From: Maricaulis maris
GTDB taxonomy: Bacteria; Pseudomonadota; Alphaproteobacteria; Caulobacterales; Maricaulaceae
DNA length: 64,000 bases
Reading direction: 5' to 3'
NCBI RefSeq assembly: GCF_036322705.1
Contig: NZ_AP027270.1
Span: 2,481,501 to 2,545,500, forward strand
The notes beneath the pieces were generated by a model. The model worked only from the letters and a program-made list of their open reading frames with translations. It was not told the origin of the DNA and did not search any database. Positions 17,687 to 27,520 of the stretch are shown piece by piece (the stretch's first letter is position 1; every line of letters starts with the position of its first letter). The position numbers and the translations under genes are program-made.

Positions 17687-19540
17687 ATGATCAAGGCCGG
17701 TTCCATGACCGAGCTCGCCCGTGGCAGACGGGCCTGGTGGATCATCGGGCTGGTGGCCGCCCTGGCTGCGCTCGCCGGCGTTTTCACCCTGCCGCCGATA
17801 GATCGCGATGAAAGCCGGTACGCCCAGGCGACCGCCCAGATGCTGGAGACCGGTAACTTCGTCGAGATCAACTATCTCGATGAGGCCCGAAACAAGAAGC
17901 CGGTGGGTATTTACTGGCTTCAGGCCGCTGCCGTCTCGCTCGTCTCGGACGCCGAGGACCGCCAGATCTGGGCCTATCGCCTGCCCTCCGTCCTCGGCGC
18001 CATCCTGGCGGCGCTGGCCACTTTCTGGGGCGGACAGAGGATCATCGGGCGCGAGGCCGCTTTCGCCGGTGCCGCCCTGTTCGCCACCACGGTGCTTCTG
18101 GGTATCGAGGGCGGGATCGCCAAGACCGATGCCATGCTGGTCGGCTGCACGACCCTGGCCATGGCTGCACTCGCCAATGCGCGTGGCGGAACAAGTCCGG
18201 GCTGGCGAACCGCACTATTATTCTGGTGTGCGCTCGGAGCTGGAGCGCTGATCAAGGGGCCGGTGACGCCGATGGTGGTCGGACTGACCGCGCTCGCCCT
18301 GATAATCTGGGAAAGAAAGATCGGCTGGTTGAAACCGGTTCTGGTCTGGTGGGGACCACTGCTTGCCGCTGCCATTGTCGCGCCCTGGCTGATTTCGATC
18401 CAGATTGCGACCGAGGGCGGTTTCCTGCGCGAGGCCCTGGGCGATGATCTGGCGCCGAAGCTGATTTCCGCCGACGAACGGCATGGTGGTCTGCCTGGCT
18501 ATCATCTTATGCTTCTTCCCCTGGTCTTCTTCCCGGCGACCCTCTTCCTCATCCCTGGCGCCGGCCGGGTCGTTTCGGCGCTGCGCGGCGATGATGACCG
18601 GAAGGCGGCAACAGCCCGCTTCCTGATCGCCTGGGCGGTGCCGACCTGGCTTGTGTTTGAAATCCTGCCGACCAAGCTGCCGCACTATGTGCTGCCGGTT
18701 TACCCGGCCCTGGCGCTGGCCGCCGGCTTGGGTCTGGTCGAGCTCGCGAAGGCCGCGCCCTGGCAGCGCTGGGCGAGCTGGGCCCTGTTTGCGATCGGAG
18801 CCGCCGCATTTGCGGTCTTCCTGCCCTATGTCTTCATCACCTATGGCAATAATGCCAGCTGGGACGCGATCCGGCTCGTCGGCGCCGGCTTTGAGGGCGG
18901 GTTCCAGCTCGGCTACGACATGAGCGCCATTGCGTGGGTCTTCGCCGGCCTGGCCCTTTTCCTCGCATTCGCAGTGGCCGCCCTGGTCTCCGACCGCCTC
19001 CGGCCCGGCGTTCTGACCCTCATCTTCGCCCTGCTGTCGGGGGTCGGCTGGCATGTCGCGGCCCGAAGCGGCGCCTTAGCCGAGGCCTATGCGGTCCGTC
19101 TCGCTGACCAGGTACGGGCGGCCCGAGCCTATTCGGAAACCATCACCGGCCTGTCGCCGGACGAGATCGTCACCGCCTCGAGCTTTACCGAACCCAGCCT
19201 CGTCTTCTCGCTGGGTACGGACACGGTGCTCGGGACGACCGAAGAGGTTCTGGCCTTCGCCGAGAGCCGCGATGAGCCGATCATGGTGGTCCTGGATTTG
19301 TCGCGGGATGCGGAACTGCGCCGTTATCTTACAGATCCTGCCGCGTTGGCTTGGTCAGACATACAACCCTTTGCCGAGCGCTTCGGCGCATTGCGGATTT
19401 GTTATCAGACACTGGCCGCCGGAACGAATTATGCGCGCGGCTCAGACACCGTCCTCGCGATCGCCTTCACGCATTGCGCAACAGACGAAATTCCCCTCCA
19501 CCCGCTCGACAACGAGGTTTCTGATGACCCGCAAGATTGA
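17687..19540 (+). CDS. ArnT/PMT-family integral membrane glycosyltransferase
   Basis: The 617-aa protein has many transmembrane helices and the GT-C family signature near the N-terminus: PPIDRDESRYAQAT with the catalytic acidic residues, then NKKPVGIYWLQ. The family moves sugars from polyprenyl-phosphate donors onto lipid A or proteins on the periplasmic face. The acceptor here is unknown. ATG 17687 and ATG 17705 are both possible starts. The 3' end overlaps the HMG-CoA lyase-like gene by 17 bp in another frame. It is divergent from the GT2 gene likely to supply its donor. Confidence 0.9.
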   Translation: MIKAGSMTELARGRRAWWIIGLVAALAALAGVFTLPPIDRDESRYAQATAQMLETGNFVEINYLDEARNKKPVGIYWLQAAAVSLVSDAEDRQIWAYRLPSVLGAILAALATFWGGQRIIGREAAFAGAALFATTVLLGIEGGIAKTDAMLVGCTTLAMAALANARGGTSPGWRTALLFWCALGAGALIKGPVTPMVVGLTALALIIWERKIGWLKPVLVWWGPLLAAAIVAPWLISIQIATEGGFLREALGDDLAPKLISADERHGGLPGYHLMLLPLVFFPATLFLIPGAGRVVSALRGDDDRKAATARFLIAWAVPTWLVFEILPTKLPHYVLPVYPALALAAGLGLVELAKAAPWQRWASWALFAIGAAAFAVFLPYVFITYGNNASWDAIRLVGAGFEGGFQLGYDMSAIAWVFAGLALFLAFAVAALVSDRLRPGVLTLIFALLSGVGWHVAARSGALAEAYAVRLADQVRAARAYSETITGLSPDEIVTASSFTEPSLVFSLGTDTVLGTTEEVLAFAESRDEPIMVVLDLSRDAELRRYLTDPAALAWSDIQPFAERFGALRICYQTLAAGTNYARGSDTVLAIAFTHCATDEIPLHPLDNEVSDDPQD

Positions 19541-20435
19541 AATCGTTGAAGTCGGGCCTCGGGACGGTCTGCAGAATGATCCGGCGATGATGTCGACGGA
19601 CACCAAGATCGCGTTCGTCGAGCGCCTGATCGCCGCCGGGGTCCGGCGCATGGAGGCGGCGAGCTTTGTCCATCCCAAGCTGGTACCGGCCATGGCCGAC
19701 AGCGATGCGGTGATGCAGCGCGTGCCGCGTCAGGACGGGGTGAAATATATCGGCCTGGCGCTCAATGAGCGCGGCATGCGGCGGGCACTGGAAAACGGCT
19801 GTGACGAGGTCAATTACGTGATGGTCGCCTCGCCGGGCTTCGGCCTGAAGAACCAGAACGCGACGCCGGACCAGACCGCCGACCTGTTCGACCGGATTGC
19901 GGTTCTGGCCCATGACGAGGGCGTGCCGGTCTCGGTGACGGTTTCGGTCGCCTTTGGTGACCCTTTCGACGGCGAGGTGGACGCGAAAGTCGTAGCCCGT
20001 CTCGCCGGCCGTGCCCGGGCGGCGGGAGCGAGCGAATTTGCCATGGGCGACACGATCGGGGTCGCGGATCCGTGGTCCGTTCGCCGGATGCTGGACCTCG
20101 TCCGCGCGGAAAGCGGCGACATGAAGATTCGCATGCATTTCCACAACACCCGAAATACCGCCATGGCCAACATCTACGCCGCGGTTGAAGCCGGTGTCGA
20201 TGTCATCGACGCCTCGGTCGGCGGAATTGGCGGCTGCCCGTTCGCGCCGGCCGCGACGGGTAATGTGGCGACAGAAGACGTTGTCTACATGCTCGAGCGC
20301 GGTGGATTTGAGACCGGGCTGGATCTGGACAAGCTTATCGAGACGGCGAAATGGCTGGAGAGCGACGGACTGAAACACCCGGTCGACAGCGCCCTGTCTA
20401 GAGCGGGCGGGTTTCCGTCCCCGACGATGGGCTAG
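19524..20435 (+). CDS. mvaB: Hydroxymethylglutaryl-CoA lyase family protein
   Basis: A 303-aa TIM-barrel lyase with the N-terminal metal/substrate block EVGPRDGLQN (from about residue 8) and the C-terminal signature GGCPFAPAATGN containing the catalytic cysteine, with HFHNTR as metal ligands. It should cleave HMG-CoA to acetoacetate and acetyl-CoA in leucine degradation. Close relatives act on other branched acyl-CoA compounds. The start ATG 19524 overlaps the upstream ArnT-like gene by 17 bp; the frame is open further upstream only as a shadow of that gene. Its 3' end overlaps the convergent GT2 gene by 38 bp. Confidence 0.92.
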   Translation: MTRKIEIVEVGPRDGLQNDPAMMSTDTKIAFVERLIAAGVRRMEAASFVHPKLVPAMADSDAVMQRVPRQDGVKYIGLALNERGMRRALENGCDEVNYVMVASPGFGLKNQNATPDQTADLFDRIAVLAHDEGVPVSVTVSVAFGDPFDGEVDAKVVARLAGRARAAGASEFAMGDTIGVADPWSVRRMLDLVRAESGDMKIRMHFHNTRNTAMANIYAAVEAGVDVIDASVGGIGGCPFAPAATGNVATEDVVYMLERGGFETGLDLDKLIETAKWLESDGLKHPVDSALSRAGGFPSPTMG

Positions 20436-21405
20436 CATTTCCGCCGGAAGGAGAGATCGACCGAGTCCGGGCGCGTTGCGCCTCGCGCCGGCGCAGGCGC
20501 GCGAACGCCAATCGCCGACGGCTGAGACGGCGGAGCGTCTTGCGGGCCTCCAGCAGAAGCACCCGTCCCCAGATCGCGGCGAAGATCGGCGGGATCATCG
20601 CCATCGTGGTCAGCCGCTCGAGCGCACCAGGGTAGTATTTCCAGAAATACTTCACAAAGCCGAGGGCCTTGTGGGTCTCCACAAAGAAGGGGCTGGACTG
20701 GCTGGTCCCGCCATAATGGACAATCGACGCGCGCGGCTCGAACCAGACCGTACCGCCACACTCGCGGACCTTGCGGCAGATATCGATATCCTCGACATGC
20801 AGGAAATAGCGCTCGTCAAATCCGCCCATCTGGAGGAAGCCGCGTCGCGGCATCAGCATGGCCGCGCCCGACACCACCGGCACGGGGATGATGGTGTCCG
20901 GAACCTCGTCCTTTTCGAGGTGGAGACTCTTCACGGACGGGAAGAGCCGGTCGATGCCGATAAAGGAGATCATCGCAGACCGGGGCGTCAGCTCACCGCG
21001 GCGACCGCCCCGCTGTTCGGTTCCATCGGAATTGATGATGCGGGCACCAATCGTCCAGATTCCCTCACCCAGCTCACGGGCCGAGGCTTTCAGCCGGCCG
21101 GCCACACCCTTGGCGAGGACGGCGTCGGGATTGAGGAACAGCACGATGTCGCCGCTCGCCCGCTGCGCGCCGATATTGCAGCCCCGGGCAAAGCCCAGAT
21201 TGGCACCGGTTTCGACCAGGACGAAATCGTCCCGCTCCGCCGCCATGGCTCGCAGTGTCTGGATCATCTCAGGCGGGTTGCCGTGATTGACGAGAACAAA
21301 TTCATCAACGCCCGGCGCGGCGAGAATGGACGCCACGGCCTCGATGAGACGCGGTCCGGTCTGCCACGACACAGTGACAACTGACAGTCGCGCAGGCACC
21401 GTCAC
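20398..21405 (-). CDS. Glycosyltransferase family 2, rhamnosyltransferase-like
   Basis: The 335-aa enzyme shows LSVVTVSWQTG at the N-terminus, GANLGFARGCNIG, the DxD-like block LFLNPDAV, and the GGFDERYFLHVEDIDICRK block characteristic of WcaA/rhamnosyltransferase-like GT2 enzymes of polysaccharide synthesis. I chose GTG 21405: GGAAG lies about 6 nt upstream and the codon overlaps the stop of the upstream O-antigen ligase-like gene (GTGA). The C-terminus is basic and low-complexity, in the 38-bp overlap with mvaB. The neighbour suggests a role in surface glycan assembly. Confidence 0.9.
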   Translation of the reverse strand: MTVPARLSVVTVSWQTGPRLIEAVASILAAPGVDEFVLVNHGNPPEMIQTLRAMAAERDDFVLVETGANLGFARGCNIGAQRASGDIVLFLNPDAVLAKGVAGRLKASARELGEGIWTIGARIINSDGTEQRGGRRGELTPRSAMISFIGIDRLFPSVKSLHLEKDEVPDTIIPVPVVSGAAMLMPRRGFLQMGGFDERYFLHVEDIDICRKVRECGGTVWFEPRASIVHYGGTSQSSPFFVETHKALGFVKYFWKYYPGALERLTTMAMIPPIFAAIWGRVLLLEARKTLRRLSRRRLAFARLRRREAQRARTRSISPSGGNASPSSGTETRPL

Positions 21406-22622
21406 GACCGCTTCCGGGCCACCAGGAAAAATACGCTCGTTGCTGCCAACGCCAAGGTCCCTTGGTGCCATTCCTGCCAGACTCCATAGGATAATACAAT
21501 CAGAGACACGTAAACCACGACGATCCACGCCACGCCAACAGCTTGTATCCGTGACAGCTGCTGTGCGGCGGCAATCCGTCCACCCAGAGCGACAAGAACG
21601 CTTGCCAGAAGCGTGGCTCCGACTGCCCCGGTCTCGAGCCATATCTGCAAGGTGGCATTGTGGGGGTGCATCGGCAAGGCCTCCACATTGTGCAGGCTGC
21701 CGAGCGCGAACACTTCCGCCTCACCGTTCAACGGCCGCGACGCGTCGAGACCATAGCCGAACCAGGGCTGCTGCCGGATCAGGTCACCGGTATAGCTCCA
21801 GATCTGCAGGCGCCATTCGAAGGACGGCGGCAGGGCAGCGCGCCAACTCTCCGGCATGGCGTCGATGAGGCCCGGCAGGATGAGCGGCAGGACGATCAAG
21901 ACCCCCGCCAGCAGCCCGAACAGACACGCCAGCATGGGGCGCGGCCACAGCGCCGTGAGGCCGGCCGCTATCGCGCCAAGCACAAAGGCCACCTTGTTGA
22001 CCTCGGTGCCGAAACTGAACGCCGCCACCGCGGCGAGGACAAGAATGCCGACGCTGACAGCCGGCCCGCCCTCGCGCCAGGTCATCAGGGCGACCGGCAT
22101 GCTCATCAGCATGAGGGGAACGGCCGCATGGCCGAGGCTGCGATTGACCAGGATATCGACCCCGAACTCATCGTAGGACGCCCCGTCCTCCTCGGCCAGC
22201 TTGAAGCCGCGGGTGGCAGACCCATCGAACAGGCTCTCCGAGAGCAGAAACAGGCCAAGCGCGACCATTGCGAAAAGCAATGCCGCCTCGACACGCCGCC
22301 GCCAAACGCCCTCAAGCTGGCCGACCCGGACCGCGAACAGGATGTAGAGCGGGACGCCAAGCCCGGTCCGCCACAATTGGCCCGGGTCGTCATGAGGCGA
22401 CCAGAGAAAACTGGTCAGCGCCCAGACAAGAAAAGCGCCAGCCCCGAACAGGGCCCAAGGCGGGCGCTGCCAGCGCCAGAAGCCGGCATGGACCGGCAGG
22501 GCAAAGACCGCGAGCAGTGACACCCAGGGGGCTATCAACAAGGCGCCGGCAACACCAAAGGGAAAGGCAAAGGCGAAGGCGAGAAGGCCGGCCCATCCTG
22601 CCCTGGTATCGCCGCGCTGCAT
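21402..22622 (-). CDS. O-antigen ligase/polymerase-like membrane protein
   Basis: The 406-aa protein has ten or more hydrophobic segments and a large extracytoplasmic loop holding GYGLDASRPLNG and the HPHNATLQIWLETG motif typical of the Wzy/WaaL (Wzy_C) family. Such proteins ligate O-polysaccharide to lipid A-core or polymerise repeat units. Which of the two is not decidable. ATG 22622 follows GGAAGGG with 6-nt spacing; the ATG at 22637 is less likely. It is 17 bp downstream of thrS and overlaps the GT2 gene by 4 bp, forming a transcription unit with them. Confidence 0.88.
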   Translation of the reverse strand: MQRGDTRAGWAGLLAFAFAFPFGVAGALLIAPWVSLLAVFALPVHAGFWRWQRPPWALFGAGAFLVWALTSFLWSPHDDPGQLWRTGLGVPLYILFAVRVGQLEGVWRRRVEAALLFAMVALGLFLLSESLFDGSATRGFKLAEEDGASYDEFGVDILVNRSLGHAAVPLMLMSMPVALMTWREGGPAVSVGILVLAAVAAFSFGTEVNKVAFVLGAIAAGLTALWPRPMLACLFGLLAGVLIVLPLILPGLIDAMPESWRAALPPSFEWRLQIWSYTGDLIRQQPWFGYGLDASRPLNGEAEVFALGSLHNVEALPMHPHNATLQIWLETGAVGATLLASVLVALGGRIAAAQQLSRIQAVGVAWIVVVYVSLIVLSYGVWQEWHQGTLALAATSVFFLVARKRS

Positions 22623-22639
22623 CGCGGTCCCTTCCATCC

Positions 22640-24574
22640 CTAGGCGCGCTTGAGATCGGGCGCCTTGGCGTCCTCGCCCAAGCGGGCAATGGCTTCAGCC
22701 AGTGGCAGGATTTCCTGCGTTTTGCCACCTTCACCCAGGAAGCGCAGGGCGAGCGTGCCCTCTTCCGCTTCCTTGCGGCCGACCACGGCGATCACCGGTA
22801 CCTTGCCGACCGAGTGCTCACGGACCTTGTAGTTGATCTTCTCGTTGCGCAGGTCGGTTTCCGCGTGCAGCCCGGCCTTGAGCATGGCCGCCTTGACCTC
22901 TTCGGCATAGGCGTCGGCATCGGAGGTAATCGTCGCGATCACGACCTGGCGCGGGGCCAGCCAGAACGGCAACTTGCCGGCATAGCTCTCGATCAGGACG
23001 CCGAGGAAACGCTCCAGCGAGCCCAGGATGGCCCGGTGCAGCATGACCGGCCGATGTTTCTCGCTATCATCACCGATGAAGCTGGCATCGAGACGCTCCG
23101 GCAGGTTGAAGTCACACTGGATCGTGCCCGTCTGCCACTCCCGGCCGATCGCGTCCTTGACCACGAAATCGAGCTTGGGACCGTAGAAGGCGCCGTCACC
23201 CGGATTGTACTCATAGTCGAGGCCAGAGGCTTCGGCGGCAGCCTTGAGCGAGGCTTCCGCCTTGTCCCAGACCTCGTCCGAGCCGACCCGCTGCTCCGGG
23301 CGATCGGAAAATTTGATGCGCGGCTCGTCGAAGCCGAAATCGGCATAGACGGATTTCAACAGTTCGCAGAAATCGCTGACCTCGGCCGTGATCTGGTCAC
23401 CGGTGCAGAAGATGTGCGCATCGTCCTGCACGAAGCCGCGAACCCGCATCAGCCCGTGCAGCGAGCCGGACGGCTCATAGCGGTGACAGGAGCCGAACTC
23501 GGCCATGCGCAGCGGCAGGTCGCGATAGGATTTCTGACCCTGGTTGAAGACCTGCACGTGGCACGGGCAGTTCATCGGCTTGACCGCAAGAACCTTCTCT
23601 TCCTGGTCGATGGAGGAGATGAACATGTTCTCGCGATACTTGTCCCAGTGGCCCGAGGCTTCCCAGAACTTCCGGTCCATAAGCTGCGGCGTCTTGATCT
23701 CGACATAGCCGGCCGTTTCCAGGCGGCGACGCATGTAATTCATCACCGTGCGATAGAGGCGCCAGCCATTGGGGTGCCAGAAAACCTGGCCCTGGGCTTC
23801 TTCCTGGAAATGGAACAGCTCCATCTGGCGACCCAGCTTGCGGTGATCGCGCTTCTCCGCTTCTTCCAGACGATGCAGGTGCGCCTTGAGCTGTTTGTCG
23901 TCAGCCCAGGCCGTGCCGTAGATACGCTGCAGCATGGCGTTGCGGTGATCGCCGCGCCAATACGCACCAGCCACCTTCATCAGCTTGAAGGCCTTGCCGA
24001 TCTTGCCCGTCGAGGGCAGGTGCGGCCCGAGGCAGAGATCAAACCAGTCCCCCTGGCGATAGATCGTGATGGTCTCGTCTTCCGGCAGGTCGCGGATCAG
24101 TTCGGCCTTGTAGGCTTCACCCATCGCCTCGAACTTGGCGATCGCGTCCTCGCGGTCCCAGACTTCGCGCTCGAACGGCAGATCGGCATCGACGATCTCG
24201 CCCATGCGCTTTTCGATCGCCTCGAAGTCCTCCGGGCTGAACGGCTCGTCGCGGGCGAAGTCGTAGTAGAACCCGTCCTCGATGGCCGGACCGATGGTGA
24301 CCTGCGTGCCCGGGAAAAGATCCTGCACCGCCTGGGCGAGGATATGGGCGGTGTCGTGGCGGATCACCTCGAGCGCCTTGTCGTCCTTGCGCGTGATGAT
24401 GGCCACATTGGCATCACCGTCGAGCGGGCGTTTCAGGTCCCAGTCCTGACCGTTCACCTGGGCGATGATGGCCGCCTTGGCGAGGGATTTTGAGATATCC
24501 TCAGCCAGATCCAGCGGAGAGGCGCCCTCGGGCAGTTCGCGTACGGATCCGTCGGGAAGCGTCACATTGATCAT
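22640..24574 (-). CDS. thrS: Threonyl-tRNA synthetase
   Basis: The 644-aa class II synthetase starts with a TGS domain ([16 protein letters not shown]), then the editing domain with [11 protein letters not shown], and the catalytic core containing [10 protein letters not shown] (motif 2 region and zinc-binding cysteine) and the C-terminal anticodon-binding domain. It charges tRNA-Thr. ATG 24574 lies 8 nt after AAGGAC; a GTG two codons upstream would overlap the yidD stop. Only 2 bp separate it from yidD, so the genes are probably cotranscribed with the downstream glycan genes. No leader attenuator is visible. Confidence 0.97.
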   Translation of the reverse strand: MINVTLPDGSVRELPEGASPLDLAEDISKSLAKAAIIAQVNGQDWDLKRPLDGDANVAIITRKDDKALEVIRHDTAHILAQAVQDLFPGTQVTIGPAIEDGFYYDFARDEPFSPEDFEAIEKRMGEIVDADLPFEREVWDREDAIAKFEAMGEAYKAELIRDLPEDETITIYRQGDWFDLCLGPHLPSTGKIGKAFKLMKVAGAYWRGDHRNAMLQRIYGTAWADDKQLKAHLHRLEEAEKRDHRKLGRQMELFHFQEEAQGQVFWHPNGWRLYRTVMNYMRRRLETAGYVEIKTPQLMDRKFWEASGHWDKYRENMFISSIDQEEKVLAVKPMNCPCHVQVFNQGQKSYRDLPLRMAEFGSCHRYEPSGSLHGLMRVRGFVQDDAHIFCTGDQITAEVSDFCELLKSVYADFGFDEPRIKFSDRPEQRVGSDEVWDKAEASLKAAAEASGLDYEYNPGDGAFYGPKLDFVVKDAIGREWQTGTIQCDFNLPERLDASFIGDDSEKHRPVMLHRAILGSLERFLGVLIESYAGKLPFWLAPRQVVIATITSDADAYAEEVKAAMLKAGLHAETDLRNEKINYKVREHSVGKVPVIAVVGRKEAEEGTLALRFLGEGGKTQEILPLAEAIARLGEDAKAPDLKRA

Positions 24575-24576
24575 TG

Positions 24577-24945
24577 TCACATGTCCTTGTCGTCGGCGCG
24601 GTTCGCCGGCGGAAGCCTGTCATCCGATACGCGTCCCGGTTTCGATCTGAAACGCCAGACCGCCCACCAGGGCGCATCATTGCGGTCGCGCGGCCCCGGA
24701 TCGAGCCCGAATGTGCCCCCCGGTCGACACCGACCGAGACGCCCCAGCGTGAGCCAGCCGCCGCGCCAGGGTCCCTGGGCGCGGATCGCGTCCATGGCAT
24801 AGTGCGAGCAGGTCGGTTCATGCCGGCATCGGATGCCAAGGGCATAGAAGACCGGTGACAGGCTCAGCTGATAGGCACGAAGCCCGATCAGCATGAGGCC
24901 GGAAACCGGGCTTGCCAGCCCCTGTGTCCGTTCGCGTGAACGCAT
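24577..24945 (-). CDS. yidD: Membrane protein insertion efficiency factor YidD
   Basis: The 122-aa protein has the YidD core: a short amphipathic helix ([14 protein letters not shown]) and the cysteine block [15 protein letters not shown], followed by [15 protein letters not shown]. YidD assists YidC-dependent insertion of inner-membrane proteins. The tail is longer than usual, basic and proline-rich. In many bacteria yidD sits between rnpA and yidC; here it precedes thrS with 2 bp spacing. The start at 24945 is the first ATG; 24894 is an alternative. Confidence 0.92.
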   Translation of the reverse strand: MRSRERTQGLASPVSGLMLIGLRAYQLSLSPVFYALGIRCRHEPTCSHYAMDAIRAQGPWRGGWLTLGRLGRCRPGGTFGLDPGPRDRNDAPWWAVWRFRSKPGRVSDDRLPPANRADDKDM

Positions 24946-25094
24946 ATGTAATCAAGCCTTTTAACGCCGCGGTGCGCGCTGTCCACCATGGACATGAAGC
25001 GCGCTTCGCGGACCGCAGTAAAGTTACGGGGTGAGGTTCGTCGATTTGGCGGACCGTCCACCGCCTCCTGCCGGCGCGGCAGGTGCGGACGGCC

Positions 25095-25559
25095 CTAACC
25101 AGTCAGCGGGGTGGTCTGCGGGGTCGGCGCGCGGCCCCGGGTCGCGCTTTCGGCGGCGTCCACTACGGCTTCAAACGCCAGCATGATCGACTGGTGCCGG
25201 GCGGGATAGGCCCGCGCGCTCTCAAGAACGGCCAGTTCAGCAAACCGTCCGCGGGGCGCTGGCTGACCCTGCTTCAGCATCGCCTTGAGCTGGTCGCGAG
25301 CCAGCACGAGATCTTTCTGCGAGGCGCCGATCACATGCCGACCCAGGATGGCCGCCGAGGCCTGCCCCAGCGCACAGGCCTTCACCCGCAGGGCCAGATC
25401 ACCGACGCGCGTGCCGGCCATCGCGATATCGACCTCGATCTCCGACCCGCACAGGCGGGAGACCTTGCGCGCAGACGCGTGCGGCCGGGCCAGTCGCCCG
25501 ATGCGCGGAATGTCCGCGGCCAGTCGCAAGACGGCATTGGAGTAGAGATCATCGCTCAT
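25095..25559 (-). CDS. IscU/NifU-N-like iron-sulfur scaffold protein
   Basis: This 154-aa protein matches the alphaproteobacterial NifU_N/SufU-like family: two of the three scaffold cysteines are seen in RLCGSEIEVDI and KACALGQASA. At the place of the third cysteine the sequence reads ARHQSIMLAF, with no Cys. That variant may bind or pass a cluster differently; I infer this only from the missing ligand. The C-terminus is basic and disordered. A GC-rich inverted repeat without a T-run lies downstream at about 25053-25090. It may be the first gene of the unit with yidD and thrS, 149 bp away. Confidence 0.85.
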   Translation of the reverse strand: MSDDLYSNAVLRLAADIPRIGRLARPHASARKVSRLCGSEIEVDIAMAGTRVGDLALRVKACALGQASAAILGRHVIGASQKDLVLARDQLKAMLKQGQPAPRGRFAELAVLESARAYPARHQSIMLAFEAVVDAAESATRGRAPTPQTTPLTG

Positions 25560-25627
25560 GATGCCGACAATCTAGGAAGAAACGCGGCCCCGCGCCAGTG
25601 TCTGTCGACCGGGCAGCCCGAACGCGC

Positions 25628-25897
25628 TCAGTCGATATCGAGCTCGCCCTCGTCGAGATAGGTTGGCTCGGTCCGGCCCAGAACCTCGGGAATATCGCCC
25701 AGCGGCTCGTCACCCTCTTCCGGCTCCGGCTCCCACACCTCTTCCACGGCGAGTGACCAGAAACCCTCGGACTGGGCGGCACCCTCAGCAAGGCGTGCCG
25801 CAGCATCCGCATCGGCGGCGACGACGCCATAGGAGACGAAACACTCTCCCACCGCGTCCTCGGCCTGAAGCATCACATTGAAGCCCTTGAGTGCCAT
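25628..25897 (-). CDS. Small acidic hypothetical protein after cysS
   Basis: The 89-aa protein begins MALKGFNVMLQAEDAVGECF and has an alpha/beta-like first half with AADADAAARLAEGAA, then a strongly acidic tail (WEPEPEEGDEPLGD). No known domain is recognised. ATG 25897 lies 4 bp after the cysS stop, so it is probably cotranslated with cysS; a longer upstream frame is only a shadow of cysS. It may serve a house-keeping role conserved near cysS, but the function is unknown. Confidence 0.75.
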   Translation of the reverse strand: MALKGFNVMLQAEDAVGECFVSYGVVAADADAAARLAEGAAQSEGFWSLAVEEVWEPEPEEGDEPLGDIPEVLGRTEPTYLDEGELDID

Positions 25898-25901
25898 CGC
25901 C

Positions 25902-27287
25902 CTAGTCCAGTTTGCGCCAGGTGGAGCCTTCCGGCCCGTCATCGACCTGGACCTTGAGGGCATTGAGCTCGTCACGAACGGCGTCGGCAGTCGGCCAGTC
26001 CTTCTCCTCACGGGCGGTCTGGCGACGGGTGATCAACTCATCAATCCGCGCGCGCTCGGCCGGATCAAGGTCGGTGAGACCAAACCAGGCGTCCGGATCG
26101 CTCTGGCCAAGCCCGAGCAGGCCGGCCGCGGCCAGCAGCTCGCCCTTGGCCTTGGACTTTTCGATATCGCTGACCGCCTTGTTGGCATTGCCGGCGAGCT
26201 GGAACAGCTCGGACAGCGCCTTCGGCGTGTTGAGGTCGTCATGCAGGGCTTCCAGGAAGGCTGCCGGGACATCGCCCTCCATCGCTTCCACATCGCCGAG
26301 GCGACGCAGCACGCCATAGACCCGATCCAGCGACCGCCGGGTCTTGGCCAGCAGGTCTGCCGTCCAGGTCAGCGGCGCGCGGTAATGCGCCGTCAGCAGG
26401 GCATAGCGCAGCACCTCTCCGGGATAATCCTTGATCAGCTCATGCACGAGCTGAACATTGCCCAGCGATTTGGACATCTTGTCGCTGCCCATGGTCAGGA
26501 AGCCGTTGTGCAGCCAGTAATTGGCCATCGGCGCGCCCTTGTGGGCGCAGACCGACTGGGCGATCTCGTTCTCATGATGCGGGAAGACCAGATCGGTGCC
26601 GCCGCCATGAATGTCGATGGTCTTGCCGAGATGCTTCTCGGTCATGGCCGAGCATTCCAGGTGCCAGCCCGGACGACCGCGGCCCCAGGGGCTGTCCCAG
26701 CCCGGCTCGTCGTCCTTGGCCGGCTTCCACAGCACGAAGTCAGCGGGGCTGCGCTTGTAGCTCGCCACCTCGACCCGCGCCCCGGCGATCATCTCGTCGA
26801 GATCGCGATTGGAAAGGCGCCCGTATTTCTCATAGGATGAGACGTCAAAGAGGACGTGGCCATCGGCCTCATAGGCGTGACCGCCATAGACCAGGTTCTG
26901 CACCATGCCGATCATCTCGGGGATGTGGTCGGTGGCGTGCGGCTCGATGGTTGGCAGGGTGACGCCCAGCGCACCCATGTCGGCCCGGTAGATGTCCGCA
27001 TAATGCGTGGTGATCTCATCGATCGGCTGACCACTCTCGCGGGCCGCCTCGATGATCTTGTCGTCCACATCGGTGATGTTGCGGGCATAGATCACCTGCT
27101 CCTCGCCATAGAGGCGGCGCAGGACGCGGAACAGCGTATCGAAAACCACCGCCGGGCGGGCATTGCCGATATGGGCATAGGAATAGACGGTCGGTCCGCA
27201 GACATACATCGTCACCCGGTCCGGATCGGTCGGTTCGAAGTCGCGCTTGCGGCGCGCCATCGTGTCGAAAAGGGTGAGCGAATTCAT
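25902..27287 (-). CDS. cysS: Cysteinyl-tRNA synthetase
   Basis: The 461-aa class I synthetase has the HIGH-type motif AHIGN (about residues 38-42), the KMSKS motif after GSD, and the zinc ligands expected for CysRS: Cys in YVCGPTVY, Cys in WHLECSAM and His in HHENE. It attaches cysteine to tRNA-Cys. Length is typical. It is divergent from folE with 233 bp between starts. A small acidic gene follows 4 bp after its stop. Confidence 0.97.
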   Translation of the reverse strand: MNSLTLFDTMARRKRDFEPTDPDRVTMYVCGPTVYSYAHIGNARPAVVFDTLFRVLRRLYGEEQVIYARNITDVDDKIIEAARESGQPIDEITTHYADIYRADMGALGVTLPTIEPHATDHIPEMIGMVQNLVYGGHAYEADGHVLFDVSSYEKYGRLSNRDLDEMIAGARVEVASYKRSPADFVLWKPAKDDEPGWDSPWGRGRPGWHLECSAMTEKHLGKTIDIHGGGTDLVFPHHENEIAQSVCAHKGAPMANYWLHNGFLTMGSDKMSKSLGNVQLVHELIKDYPGEVLRYALLTAHYRAPLTWTADLLAKTRRSLDRVYGVLRRLGDVEAMEGDVPAAFLEALHDDLNTPKALSELFQLAGNANKAVSDIEKSKAKGELLAAAGLLGLGQSDPDAWFGLTDLDPAERARIDELITRRQTAREEKDWPTADAVRDELNALKVQVDDGPEGSTWRKLD

Positions 27288-27520
27288 AAGGAAACCCGTC
27301 CTTGATTGGGAACGATACTGAAATATTCAGCCACCAATGCGGCCCTGACATTGGAAACCGGCGGCAGACAGCCTAAATACCGCCATGCGCGAGGGCGCAA
27401 TAGCACAGGAATACAGGTCGCGGCAGGTATCATCTGCCATCAATATCCGCGATCCGGAAACCGGCACTACGGTTTGGTCGTATATGCCCAGCCGACCCGT
27501 CAACGAAAGGATCCGCAAGG

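Noticed and set aside
22268-24493. 741-aa plus-strand reading frame
   Set aside because: It lies wholly antisense to thrS and the end of the O-antigen ligase-like gene and has the composition of a GC-rich shadow frame, with no domain or ribosome site.
25053-25090. Terminator downstream of the IscU-like gene
   Set aside because: The GC-rich inverted repeat is strong but lacks a T-run on either strand; it may be only a local hairpin.
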